In this document: piece after piece, positions 11,874 to 23,481 of the stretch
Layout of the letters: each line of letters begins with the position of its first letter
Numbering within the stretch: position 1 is the stretch's first letter
NCBI GenBank assembly: GCA_023548195.1
Contig: JAJHZJ010000221.1
Coordinates: 1 to 64,000, forward strand
DNA: 64,000 nt
Source of the DNA: Bettongia penicillata ogilbyi
Lineage: Eukaryota; Chordata; Mammalia; Diprotodontia; Potoroidae
Reading direction: 5' to 3'
Position numbers and translations under genes: made by a program
Notes under the pieces: generated by a model
Database searches by the model: none
Told to the model about the DNA's origin: nothing
The model's input: only the letters and a program-made list of their open reading frames with translations

Positions 11874-12776
11874 ATGCTGAGAACAAATTGGGAGGTCACT
11901 GAAAAAAAACCTGCTAGACTTGTGCGAAAGAGGAGAGTGGTCAAGCCCCAGTCCCAGGGCAGAGGGGGTGGAGGAGCCCATTGCAACCACAGCAGCAGCA
12001 GCAGCATAAGGAGTGGTAGGGGCAGGGGAAGCACCTGTTTCTGGAGCTCTAGGCAGACAGATTGTGGGGGCATTGAGCAACTGAAAGTGCACTCCCCTAC
12101 CCCAAATGAAAATGAAAACCTTGACAAAGAGCTTAAAAGTCAAATAAATGACTGGGGAAATGAGCAAAAACCAGAAAAAGAATCAGACTATATAGAATCT
12201 TACTTTGGTGACAAGGAAGACCAAAATATACAAAGAGAAGACAACAAAGTCAAAGTACCTATATCCAAAGTCTCCAAGAAAAATATGAATTGGTCTCAGG
12301 CCATGGAAGAGCTCAAAAAGGATTTTGAAAATCAAGTCAGAGAAGTAGAACAAAAATTGAGAAGAGAAATGAGAGTGATGCAAGAAAATCATGAAAAACA
12401 AGGCAACTATTTGCTAACATGGATCCAAAAAATTGCTAAGGAAAAAAACACCTTAAAAAATAGACTATCCCAAATGGCAAATGAGATCCAAAAAGGTATT
12501 GAGGAGAAGAGTGTCTTAAAAAGCAGAATTGGCCAGATGGAAAATGAGGTCCAAAAGCTCACTGAAAAAAATAATTCCTTAATGATTAGAATGAAGCAGA
12601 TGGAAGCTAATGACTTTATGAAAAATCAAGAAATTATTAAACAAAATCAAAGGAATGAAAAAATAGCAGACAATGGAAATTATCTCATGGGAAAAACAAG
12701 TGACCTAGAAAATAAATCCAGGAAAGACAATCAAACATTTTTTGGACTACCTGAAAGTCATGATCAAAAAAGATAG
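11874..12776 (+). pseudogene. HAL1 ORF1 protein relic (L1 ORF1-like)
   Basis: A 300-codon open frame. Residues from about 140 ('MEELKKDFENQV') to 240 form heptad-rich coiled coil ('EKNTLKNRLSQM', 'SRIGQMENEVQKL'), followed by the start of the RNA-binding RRM ('SDLENKSRKDN', 'GLPESHDQK'). In L1, ORF1p is an RNA-binding chaperone that trimerises through the coiled coil. The frame ends at DQKR because of an extra A; homologous RRM and carboxy-terminal sequence continues out of frame to about 13215. The first 100 or so residues are probably read-through of the 5' UTR, since the other copies start ORF1 with MPRKGKK and this one does not. Confidence 0.7.
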
Positions 12777-13950
12777 CCTAGACTTCATCTTTCTAGATGA
12801 AGATCAAGGAAATATGCCCTAATAAAATAGATATTGAAAGAATACACAGATCACCTTCTGAAATCTCAAAAGGAAAACTCCTAGGGAATATTGTAGCCAA
12901 ATTCCAGAGTTTCCAGGTCAAGGAGAAAATATTGCAAGTAGCCAGAAAGAAGCAATTCAAGTAAGGTAGAAATACAATCAGGATAACACAAGATCTAGCA
13001 GCTTTATATTAATGGATTGAAGGATTTGGAATATGATATTCCAGAGGTCAAAGGAGCTAGGATTAAAATCAAGACTCACCTACCCAGCAAAACTGTGTAT
13101 AATACTTCAGGGAAAAAAATGATCCTTCAATGAAATAGAGGACTTTCAAGTATTCTTGATAGAATACTTGAATAGATAATTTGACTTTCAAATGCAAAAA
13201 TCAAGAGAAGCATGAAAAGACAAAGAAGAAAGAGAAATCATAAGAGACTTACTAAAGTTGAACTGTTTACTTTCCTACATGGAAAGACAATATTTGTAAC
13301 TCCTGAGACTTTTCTTAGTGTTAAGGTAATTGGAAGGATTATACAAATATAGACAGAGGGCACAGGGTAAGTTGAATACGGAGGGATGATACCTAAAAAA
13401 TAAAATTAAAGGGCGAGAGAGGAATATATTGGAAGAAAGAGAAGGGAGAAATAGAATGGGGTAAAATATTGCTCCCATAAAAGAGGCAAGAAAAAGTTTT
13501 TTCAATGGAAGGGAAAAGGAAGGAGGTGAGAAGAAAGAGTGAACCTTACTCTCATCAGATTTGAATTAAGGAAGGAATAATACGCACATTCAATTTGGTA
13601 TGAAAATCTACCTTACACTATAAGAAAGAAGGGGGAAAGGGGATAAATGGGAATTGGGAGGATAACAGAAGGGAGGGCAAGGGGGAGTAAGGGGTAATTA
13701 GAAGTAAACACCTTTGAAGAGGGATAGGATCAAAAGAGAGAATAGAATAAATGGGGGCCAGAATAGGATGGAGGGGAAAATAGTTCATCTTTTGCAACTT
13801 GACTATTATGAAAGTGTTTTGCATGACTGCACATGTATAACACTTATTGAATTGCTTACCTTCTCAGTAGGGAAGGGTGGGGATTGAGGAAGGGAGAGAA
13901 GTTGGAACTCAAAGTTTTAAAAAAGAATGTTAAAAATTATTTTTACTTGC

Positions 13951-14018
13951 GGCTAGAGACTGAGACAGGAAAATCTTTTGAGTTTGGGAGTTCTGTTGTG
14001 TAGTAGATTAGTCAAGTT
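13951..14018 (+). ncRNA. 7SL-RNA-like patch inside HAL1 3' UTR
   Basis: 'gactgagacaggaaaatc' and 'gagtttgggagttctg' resemble the Alu domain of 7SL RNA. The same altered wording occurs in the longer 7SL-like copy at 21525-21590. It sits exactly between HAL1 3' UTR blocks, in place of about 20 bp present in the copies at 10195, 22195 and 35515. It is a fragment, not a functional RNA gene. Confidence 0.6.
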
Positions 14019-14259
14019 ATAGGCAATGGGCTATAGAAATCTGTCTTGCCCTCCAAGAGAATAGAGGGGATGGGGATAAGAGAAGGGAAGGGTATGATGG
14101 AAGGGAGGTCACATTGGGGGAATGGGTAATCAGAATTCTCACTATTTGGGGGTGGACAGAGGGGAGAGATGGGGAGAAAATTTGTAACTCAAAATTTTGC
14201 GCATGTGAATATTGAAAACTACAAATTAATTTTAAAAATAAATAATTATTTAAATAAAA

Positions 14260-14784
14260 AGACTACTAGTGTGCAGTGTTTCAATATAATGTATAGGCAA
14301 TTTGCTTATTGATAAGAAATTAAAACATATAGACAGATGTAATTTTTCTTTATTATTGTATGTTCAGCTGAGGACGCATGGTATCCAAAAGTTTCATAAG
14401 GGTTGCTACTCTGCATTAATGAAGAGAATTTCCACACTGGGAATCCCTCACGCTGATTTCACAAAACAAAACCCTTGTTGGTGTTAGCCATGTGTCAACA
14501 CCACCACCACCATCATCATCAATATCTACTTAGCACTCTCAAGCGGCAGGGTGTAACCATTTTTGTGTCTTGTGGACCTCTTTGGCAGTTTATAGCCCTC
14601 TCCTTAGAATTAGTTTTCAAATCTCTAAGACTTTTTAAAAGAGCACTGTAAATAAATTCTTATTAAGTATTCAATACAATTCAAAAAAATTATATAGAAT
14701 TGAAATAATTTTTACCCCTCCAAGTTCTCATATCCCCTGAAACCTATTCATGTACCCCTTGCTTTGTTTATAATCTTATGATGC
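14260..14784. other. no recognised gene
   Basis: AT-rich. A short ACC/ATC run lies at 14498-14522. No element is recognised. Confidence 0.3.
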
Positions 14785-14975
14785 TAGTAATAATAGGAAT
14801 AGCTAATTTTTATATAGCATTTAGTATGTACTGATTACATGCCAGTAACTTGGCACCGTGCTAAGCAAACGCTCAGCACAGTTCCTGGCACAGAGGGAGC
14901 ATGATACAAACATTATTACTTTTCTCACAAAGTTGTAAGGATATCAATTATTATCAATATTTTAAAGAAGAAACG
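14785..14975 (-). mobile_element. MIR-like CORE-SINE relic
   Basis: 'tatagcatttagtatgtact', 'catgccagtaac' and 'cacaaagttgtaagg' follow the antisense order of a MIR/CORE-SINE tail and core. Diverged. 14976-15180 holds nothing I can name. Confidence 0.45.
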
Positions 14976-15660
14976 GCATTTCTCTGTCTGGTTCCTCCAG
15001 CTGCCTAGACAGACATGTCACCCCTGCAGCCTTAATCTTTTATTCCCACATCTATATCTTCAGTTCTAGAACCACAAGACCATAATCTAAGCAAATTGTT
15101 CCTGGATGGGTTGCTTATCTATATCTATAAGGCCTCAGTAACTCAGTAACAACATACCTCTCTATGCTGGTTTCTCCTAAAAGAACAAAAGCTCATTGAG
15201 GACAAACCCTGTCTTTATTTCTGTGTTCATAGCTTCTACTCTTAGTCTCATTCTTTTATTTTTGGTTGTTTATTTATTTATTTTTATTTTTTTTGGTGTT
15301 CTACAATCACTTCCTTAAAATCAAGATTTTATCCCACCCCTGCCCCCCCATCTTTCCCTCACTACCCCCCTCCCTCCTAGTAACAGCATACAATTCTGTA
15401 TAGGTTCTACATATACTTTCCTATTGAGTACATTTTCACAATAGTCATGTTATGTAGTCGAACTAAAATAAATGGAAGAAATCATATAACAAATCAAAAC
15501 ATAATACACTACAACCTACACATATACAAACATGATCTGCTACATTTTGTGAATGACTTCCATATTTCTTTCTCTGAGTGTGGAAGACATTTTGTGTTAT
15601 AATACTACTATTGGGATTTTTTTTTTTAGTAAGTTCTTGCGTTAGTACGAAGTTCCAAGT

Positions 15661-18600
15661 CTACCAGGAAAAGCTCTTGCACACTGTGGTCATTGCTGTG
15701 CACAAGGTTCTCCTGGTTCTGCTCCTTTCGCTCAGCATCAGATCATATAAGTCCTTCCAGGCCTCCCTGAAGTCTTCTTGTTCATCATTTCTTATGGCGC
15801 AATAGTACTCCAATACATTCACATACCATAATTTATTCAGCCATTCCCCAATTGATGGGCATCCCCTTGATTTCCTGTTCTTGGCAACCACAAAGAGTGC
15901 TGCTATAAATATTTTTGCACATGTGGGACCCTTTCCCATTTTTATGATCTCTTGGGGATACAGTCCTGGTAGTGATATTATTGGGTCAAATGGTATGCAC
16001 ATTTTTGTACCCCTTTGGGCATAGTTCCAAACCATTCTCCAGAATGGTTGGATGAGATCACAGCTCCACCAACAATGAATTAGTGTTCCAACTCTCCTAC
16101 ATCCTCTCCAGCATTTATCATTTTCTTGTTCTGTCATGTTTGCCAATCTTATATGTGTGGTATGGTACCTCAGAGTTGTTTTGATTTGCATCTCTCTAAT
16201 CAGTAGTGATTTAGAGCACTTTTTCATATGATTATAGATATCTTTAATTTCTTCCCCTGAAAATTGCCTGTTCATATCCTTTGACCATTTATCAATTGGG
16301 GAATGACTTGTATGGTTGTACATTTGAGTCAGTTCTCTATATATTCTAGAAATGAGGCCTTTATCCCCCAGCTTAGCTGTAAAAATTTTTTCCCAATTTA
16401 CTATATCCCTCCGAATTTTGGTTGCATTGCGTTTGGCTGTGCAAAAACTTTTCAGTTTAATGTAATCAAAATTATCCATCTTGCATTTCATAATGCTTTC
16501 TATCACTTCTTTAGTGAAAAATTCTTCCCCCTCCATAAATCTGATAAATATACTATTCCTTGCTTCTCCAGTTTATTCATGGTATCAATCTTTATACCTA
16601 AATCATGTACCCATTTGGACTTTATCCTTGTGTATGGTGTCAGGCAGGGGTCTATACCTAATTTCCTCCATACTGTTAACCAGTTTTCCCAGCAATTTTT
16701 GTCTAACAGTGAGTTCTTATCCCAGAAGTTGGGGTCTTTGGGTTTATCAAACAGGAGGTTGCTATATTCCTTGCCTACAGTGTCTTGAGTGCCAAGTCTA
16801 TTCCATTTATTTATCCCTCTATTTCTTAGCCAATACCAAGTGGTTTTGATAATTGCTGCTTTATAATACAATTTGAGGTCTGGTAGCACTAGGCCACCTT
16901 CCCAAGCATGTCTTTTCATTAGTCCCTTTGATGTTCTGGACCTTTTGTTCTTCCAAATGAATTTTGATATTGTTTTATCCAGTTCTAGAAAATAATTATC
17001 TGATAGTTTAATTGGTATGGCACTAAATAAGTAAATTAATTCAGGCAGAATTGTCATTTTTATTATATTAGCTCGGCCTACCCAGGAGCAACTGATGCTT
17101 TTCCACTTACTTAAATCTGACTTTATTTGTGCAAAAAGTGTCTTGTACTTGTGTTCATATAATCCCTGTGTTTGTTTTGGCAGGTAAACTCCTAAGTATT
17201 TTATAGTGTCTACCCTAGCTTTAAATGGGATTTCTTTTTCTATCTCTTGGTGTTGGACTTTGTTGCTAATATATAGGAATGCTGAAGATTTGTGTGGGTT
17301 TATTTTGTAACCTGCAACTTTGCTAAAGTTGTTTATTATTTCAAGTAGTTTTTACTTGAATCTCCGGAATTCTCTAAGTATATCATCATATCCTCTGCAA
17401 AGAGTGATAACTTAGTTTCTTCTTTGGCTATTTTTATTCCTTCAATTTCTTTATCTTGTCTAATTGCTACAGCTAACATTTCTAGTACCATATTGAATAA
17501 CAGTGGTGAGAATGGACATCCTTGTTTCATCCCTGATCTTATTGGAAATGCATCTACCTTATCTCCATTGCGTATAATGCTTGCTGAAGGTTTTAGGTAG
17601 ATACTACTTATTATTTTATGGAAAGTTCCCTTTATTCTTATGTTCTCCAGTGTTTTTTAATAGGAATGGGTGTTGTATTTTGTCGAAATTATCTTCTGAG
17701 ATAATCATGTGGTTTTTGTTAGTTTTGTTGTGGATATGATCAATAATACTAATAGTTTTTCTAATATTGAACCATCCCTGAATTCCTGGTATAAATTCTA
17801 CCTGATCATAATGTATTATTTTCGTGATAAGATGCTGTATTCGTTTTGCTAAAATCTTGTTTAAAATTTTTGCATCTATATTCATTAGAGAAATTGGTCT
17901 ATAATTTTCTTTCTCTGTTTTGTCTCTTCCTGGTTTGGGTATCAAAATCATATTTGTCTCATAGAAAGAATTTGGGAGGACTCTTTCTTCCCCAATTTTC
18001 AAAAATAGTCTATATAGTATTGGAATTAACTGTTCTTTAAAGGTTTGATAGAATTCACTTGTGAATCCATCTGGTCCTGGAGATTTTTTCCTAGGGAGTT
18101 CATTGATGGCTTGTTCAATTTCTTTTTCTGAGATGGGGTTGTTTAAGTATTCAACTTCCTCTTCTGTTAATCTGGGCAATTTTTATTTCTTAAAATATTC
18201 ATCCATCTCATTTAGATTATCAAATTTGTGGCCATGAAGTTGGGCAAAGTAATTTCTAATTATTGTTTTAATTTCCTCCTCATTGGAGGTGAGTTCACCC
18301 CTTTCATTTTTAATATTAGTAATATGATTTTCTTCTTTCTTTTTTCTAATCAAATTGACCTAAGGTTTATCAATTTTACTAGTTTTCTCATAAAACCAAC
18401 TATTGGTTTTATTTATTAATTCAATAGTTTTCTTAATTCCAATTTTATTAATCTCTCCTTTGGTTTCCAGTATTTCTAATTTGGTATTTTCTTGGGGATT
18501 TTCAAATTGTTCTTTTTCTAGCTTTTTCAGCTGCATGCCCAAGTCATTGATCTTACATCAGCTGAAGAACAGTATATTCTGCTCCATCCTTTGACCTTTA

Positions 18601-18757
18601 TCCTACGTGTATCCCCCCATTTCAAATGTATTTCTTGTAAGCAGCATATTGTTGGATTATGGCTTTTAATCCAATCTGCTATCTGTCTCCGTTTTATGGG
18701 AGAATTCATTCCATTCACATTCACAGTTATGTTTACAATCTGTGTATTTCCCTCCAT
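15661..18757 (-). pseudogene. L1 ORF2 relic (endonuclease start, reverse transcriptase, C-terminus)
   Basis: The start is near 18757 (MEGNTQIVNITVNVNGMNS), with endonuclease words 'IADWIKSHNPTICCLQE'. At about 18541 the sequence jumps to 'LKKLEKEQFENP', skipping roughly 220 codons, which is most of the endonuclease. The RT region follows: '[14 protein letters not shown]' near 18090, '[20 protein letters not shown]' near 17900, a damaged motif A 'SEDNFDKIQ' near 17690, and the catalytic box read as FAED rather than FADD near 17420. Then 'CSWVGRANIIKM' near 17060, 'GGLVLPDLKLYYKA' near 16880 and 'CWRGCRRVGTLIHCWW' near 16090. Several frameshifts. L1 ORF2p supplies nicking and reverse transcription; this copy cannot. 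Confidence 0.9.
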
Positions 18758-19296
18758 CCTCTTTTCCACCATTTGTTCTTTTAGCTCTCCTGTCTCCCTT
18801 CCCCTCCTCAATAGTATTCATTTTTCACCACCTCATCCTGCTGCCTTCCCCTCCTTCTTTTAGCCCCCCTCCCTTTTACTTCCCTTTACTCTTATTGCTT
18901 CTTCCCTCCCTTTTAGTCTCCCTCTCTTTTCTTCCCCCTTCCTCTCTTACTGCCTATAGAGTTAGTTAGAATTATCTACTTAAGTTTATTGTTCCATCCT
19001 TTAAATAAATCAGATAAGAGTACCTCTCACACAATGCTCATCTCCCTCCACTCTTTCCCTGTACTCTGATTTTGTACTTCTTCTTGTGATGTAATTTGCC
19101 ATTTTCTGCTTCCTCCTTTTCACACCTCCTATTACAATCCCTTCTCATACTTAAATCATATTTTTTATCATGATATCATTTACTTTATACCCATTCCCCC
19201 TATGCATATCCCTTTTATATTTCATAATAGCCATACAATTCTCAAGATTAACAGGTATCATCTTCCCTTATAGGGAGGTAAACAGTTTGCCCTAAT

Positions 19297-19971
19297 TGAG
19301 CCTGGATGGCAGAGTGATCAGTAAATGCTCTCCCCCCCCCTTGATGAGCATGAAAGAACCATAAAATATTTCCCCAGAAAAATCCTAGATCAGCAGGTAT
19401 AGCAGAAGTAGGCCAATAGTCTCATAACACCTGAGCCTAGGAAAATAGCTAAGGGGGATTCCTCCTACAATGGCAGAGGCAAACCAGAAGGACAGGGGAC
19501 TCAGGGCAGAGAAAACTCACACTAGGACCCAGACAAGCCTCATTGGCAGGAGAGGAGCCCCAGGAGGGGTGGGAACATGCATTAGAATCTAGGCATGCCT
19601 CAGCTGTCCAGGGGAATCAGAAAGACAATAGAGCAGCTGGGATTACCAACCCCTGAGATTTCCTTTGCCTTAGTTCAGCTGAGGAGATCTCCTTTGAGCA
19701 GACCCCTCCTTCCCCACACTTAACAAGCTAAACCCAGGGCTGATTGGGGAAACACCAAACAAAAAACTGCTTTTAGCTTTTTCACACATCAGCTCAGCAA
19801 AAAGTTCTCTAGCTTCTGATGGAAAGAACCAGAAACCACAACACTCAATCAACATCATGAACAGGAAAAAGCAGAGGGCCAAACGAACTGTACGGGGATA
19901 AGGACCAAAACACAAACACAAAAGAGGTCAGGACTCAGACTGTACTTCCATCTGAAACTTCAGAAGAGACT
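19297..19971 (+). promoter_or_regulatory. L1 5' UTR (inverted segment)
   Basis: The sequence begins 'gagcctggatggcagagtg', which aligns with the 5' ends of other L1/HAL1 copies here, and runs to the ORF1 start. In L1 this region carries the internal promoter. The copy is decayed and no activity is implied. Confidence 0.55.
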
Positions 19972-20668
19972 ATGAACTGCTTGCAAGCACAAGCAGCTCT
20001 CCTGGAACAGCTGAAGAAGGAAATAGAAGATAAACTGGTCAATGATTTTTAAAATTTTGATAAAGGAATTCACTGATGAGAACATCTCTTTGAAAAGGAA
20101 AATTGAACAAATGGAAAAGGAAGTACAAAAATTAACTGGAGAAAATAGCTCCTTAAAAGGAAAAATTGGGCAGATGGAAAAGGAGATGCAAAAGTTAATG
20201 GAAGAAAACAATTTGATAAAGATTAGAATTGGGCAAGTAGAAACTAATGACTCAATGAGACAGCAAGAATCAGTCAAACAAAATCTAAAGAATGAAAAGA
20301 TAGAAGAAAATGTAAACTATCTAATTGGAAAAACAACTGACCTGGAAAATAGATCCAGAAGCGAAAACTTAAGAATTATTGACCTGCCAGAAACCCATGA
20401 TGGAGAAAAGAGCCTGGACAATATCTTCCAGGAAATCATCAAGGAAAACTGCCCAGAAGTACTAGATTCAGAGGGCAAAATAGTCATTGAAAGAATCCAC
20501 CATTCCCCTCCTAAAAGGGATCCCAAACTCAAAACCCCAAGAAATATAGTTGCCAAATTCCAGAGCTATCAAGTGAAGGAGAAATATTACAAGCAGCCAG
20601 AAAGAAACAATTTAAATATCAAGGAAATACAGTCAGGATTACACAGGACCTTGCAGCTCCTACATTAA
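19972..20668 (+). pseudogene. L1 ORF1 relic (inverted segment)
   Basis: ATG at 19972 reads MNCLQAQAALLEQLKKE and hits a stop at about 20052. The other frame continues with repeated heptads ('KIEQMEKEVQKL', 'KIGQMEKEMQKL'), the RRM start 'TTDLENRSRSENLRI', and the carboxy-terminal domain words 'IERIHHSPP' and 'RNIVAKFQ'. This is the coiled coil - RRM - CTD order of L1 ORF1p. The CTD breaks at the inversion edge near 20880. Confidence 0.85.
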
Positions 20669-21029
20669 AAGATCGAAAGAATTGGAACCCAACATTCCAT
20701 AAGAAAAAAGGAGTTGGGACTACAACCAAGGATCAACTACCAGCAAAGTTCAGCATAACATTCGAGGCAAGGAGAAGGTCATTCCATGAAGTGAGGGATT
20801 TCCAGAGCTTCCTGACCAAAACTTAATAGACAGAACTTAATAGGCCAGAACTTAATAGACAATTCGATCTTCAAATGCAGGCCTTAGTCTCATTCTTGTT
20901 AAATAAATCCTTTTCCACTTATTCATTTTGGGGAAACCAACTTTTACTTACGACAGTCCATTCTGTTCTGGAATAGAAATAATTATTAGGAAATTTACCT
21001 TACATTATACTGAAATTTGATTCTGTTGA

Positions 21030-21300
21030 TTTTCTCCCTTTTGTTCTTAGTTCAGTTCTTTGACTTTGAGCAGAGTAAGACTAATTTTTCTTCCACATGA
21101 CAGCTCTTCAAATAATTAAAAGCAGCTTTGATATACTCATTATTTTGTCTTCTCCAGGATAATTATCCCTACTTTTTTCAATGAGTTGTCCTTATCACAT
21201 GCTCTTACCATCTTGGTCACACTATCTGGAACATGCTCCAGTGTAGCTGTCCTTCCTGAAGTGTGGTCTCAAATCTTCCTGAATTCCCCAGAAAGTAATT
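21030..21300 (-). mobile_element. L3/CR1-clade LINE relic (antisense)
   Basis: 'cttccacatgacagctcttcaaataattaaaagcag' type wording, 'gtcttctccaggataattatccc' and 'acatgctccagtgtagctgtccttcctgaagtgtgg' follow the antisense order of CR1/L3 3' regions. The copy at 58195-58900 shows the same order. Confidence 0.6.
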
Positions 21301-21485
21301 ATTCTATCAATGATTCCCTCTCATTTTCAATCTTCACTTCTCTATGGCTTCTTTTTCTCTTCCTGAATACATACCCAGAAATCCTTTTTTTAAAAAATCT
21401 GTTTTATTTTAAATTTTCTTCCCATATTCAACATAATACCTTACGTATAGGTAGTAAATTTATAATTTTTTTTAAATAAATCACA

Positions 21486-21751
21486 GCTGGATATGATGGC
21501 ACATGCCTATAATAAAAACTACCCAGAAGACTGAGACAGGAGGATCTTTTGAGTTTGGGAGTTCTGTTGTGTGGTAGATTAATCAGTTTTAGCATCATTA
21601 GCAGAGCTGGGGTGCACCAAGTTGTCAAAGGAAGAAGGAACCAACTATGTTCAGAGACAGAAGGTCAAAGCTCCCATGCCAATTACAAGTGAGATTGAGC
21701 CTATAAGTAGCCTCTGCATACTGGCCTACATAATATTAAAAGACCCAGTCA
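21486..21751 (+). pseudogene. 7SL (SRP) RNA-like retrocopy, near full length
   Basis: The order of blocks follows 7SL RNA. The 5' Alu domain has 'gatggcacatgcctat', 'ctgagacaggaggatc' and 'gagtttgggagttctg'. The S domain has 'gtgcaccaagttgtc', 'aggaagaaggaacc', 'cagagacagaaggtcaaagctccc' and 'gagcctataagtagcc', and the 3' Alu end follows. Retaining the S domain separates it from Alu/B1-type SINEs. CpG positions are decayed, and internal promoter and SRP contacts are unlikely to survive. Possible target-site duplication: aaataaatcaca (21474-21485) against aaatgtagtcaca (21752-21764). Confidence 0.75.
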
Positions 21752-23481
21752 AATGTAGTCACAAAAACTTATAGTTGAAATAGATCTCAAAGGCCAACAA
21801 TTCTAATTTGTACCTTCAGGTACAATTTCTCCCCATTTAATCATTCAATCTACTAAGAAAAAGAATATTATAACCTTCTAAGGCAGCATGTTACTTTTGG
21901 ATTTTCCATTTTTGAAAGGTTTTCATTTGGGATTAGGGTTAGGGATTTTATTTTATTTTTTAACCTTTTTAAAAAATTAATTTATTTATTTTTAGTTTTC
22001 AACATTCATTTCCATGAGATTTTGAATTCCAAATTTTCTGCCCATATCTCCCCTCTCCCCACCCTAAAACACTGTGCATTCTGATTTCCCCTTCTCTCAC
22101 TGTGCCCTTCCTTCTATCACATCCCTCCCTTCCATTATCCTCATTTTCTTTCTTCTTGTAGGGCAAGATAGATTTCTGTACCCCATTACCTGTATTTCTT
22201 ATTTCCAAGTTTCATGTAAAAATAATTTTCAACATTCGTTCCTAAAATTTTGAGTTCTAGCTTCTCTCCATCCCCACTGAGAATGCAAGCATTCAATATA
22301 GCTATATATGTGTAGAAGATTATTGGAGAAGAATTCTATAATAGTCATGTTGTGAGAAACTAACTTTATTTCTCTCCATCCTATCCTGCCCCCTATTTAT
22401 TCTATTCTCTCTTTTGACTTTGTCCCTCCCCTAAAGTGTTTACTTCTAACAACTCCTTCCTCCCATTTGCCCCTCTTCGATCATCCCCCATACCCCACTT
22501 ATCCCCTTCTCCCCTACTTTCCTGTAGTGTAAGATAGATTTTCATACTAAATTGAGTGTGAATGTTGTTCCCTGCTTAAGCAAAATGTGATGAGAGTAAG
22601 CCTCACTTTTCCCCTCTCACTTCCCCCCTTTTCCCCTCCATTGAAAAAGCTTTTTCTTGCCTTTTTTATGAGATAATTTGCCCCATTCCATTTCTCCCTT
22701 TCTCCTCCCAATATATTTTTCTCTTACCCCTTAATTTTATTTTCTTAGATATCATCCCTTCATCTTAAACCCACACTGTACTCTGTGTGTGTATGTGTGT
22801 GTAGTGTGTGTCTGTGAGTATATAATCCCTCCAACTACCCAAATACTGAGAAAAGTTTCAAGAGTTACAAATATTATCTTTCCATGTAGGAATGTAAACA
22901 GTTCAATTTTAGTAAGTACCTTATGATTTCTCTTTCCTTTTTACCTTTTCATGATTCTTTTGATTCTTGTGATAGACAGTCAAATATTCTATTCAACTCT
23001 GGTCTTTTCATCAAGAATGTTTGAAAGTCCTCTATTTCATTGAGTGACCATTTTTCCCCCTGAAGTATTATACTCAGTTTTGCTGGGTAGGTGATTCTTT
23101 GTTTTAGTCCTAGTTCCTTTGACTTCTGGAATATCATATTCCAAGCCCTTCAATCCCTTAATGTAGAAGCTGGAGATCTTATGTTATCCTGATTGTTTTT
23201 CCAGCTTACTCAAATTGCTTCTTTCTGGCTGCTTGCAATATTTTCTCCTTGACTTGAGAACTCTGGAATTTGGCTACAACACTAGGAGTTTTTCTTTTCA
23301 GATCTCTTTCAGGAGGTGATCAGTGGATTCTTTCAATATTTATTTTACCTTCTGGTTCTAGAATATCAGGGCAATTTTCCTTGATATGATGTCTAGGCTC
23401 TTTTTTTGATCATGGTTTTCAGGTAGTCCCATAATTTTTAAACTCTCTCTCCTGAATCTATTTTCCAGGTCAGTTGTTTTT

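Larger units (their letters stand above)
11596..14258 (+). mobile_element. HAL1 (half-L1), near full length, carrying a 7SL-like patch
   Basis: The element starts near 11596 with 'ggtggaaccaagatg', the decayed HAL1 5' end, has a coiled-coil ORF1, and then a purine-rich 3' UTR of about 1 kb ending in an A-rich tail near 14258. No ORF2 sequence is present between ORF1 and the tail, so it fits HAL1 rather than truncated L1. A 68-bp 7SL-like segment at 13951-14018 replaces about 20 bp of the 3' UTR. The target-site duplication is uncertain: 'aaaagtattag' on the left against 'aaaagactactag' on the right. Confidence 0.75.
15256..20882 (-). mobile_element. L1 retrotransposon, single insertion with 5' inversion (twin priming)
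   Basis: Two oppositely oriented L1 parts form one insertion. 15256-19296 is minus-strand: 3' UTR, ORF2 and the inter-ORF region. 19297-20882 is plus-strand: 5' UTR and ORF1. The outer edges carry an identical 15-bp target-site duplication, CTTAGTCTCATTCTT at 15241-15255 and 20883-20897. The inverted part ends in late ORF1, and the 3' part begins just after where ORF1 would end. Comparison with a HAL1 copy suggests only about 75-80 nt lost at the inversion. L1 nucleotide 1 abuts the junction, exactly as twin-primed reverse transcription predicts. Confidence 0.88.
15185..20925 (+). mobile_element. L2/MIR-type 3' tail split by the L1 insertion
   Basis: The left part is 15185-15255 ('aaaagctcattgaggacaaa ... 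catagcttctact'). The right part 20883-20925 continues with 'gttaaataaatcc'. Together they follow the L2/MIR 3' tail. The 15-bp sequence CTTAGTCTCATTCTT is present on both sides (15241-15255 and 20883-20897). Confidence 0.55.

Noticed and set aside
11757..12167. 136- and 88-codon minus-strand frames opposite HAL1 ORF1
   Set aside because: They are antisense shadows of the HAL1 5' UTR and ORF1, with low-complexity Ala/Leu/Pro runs.
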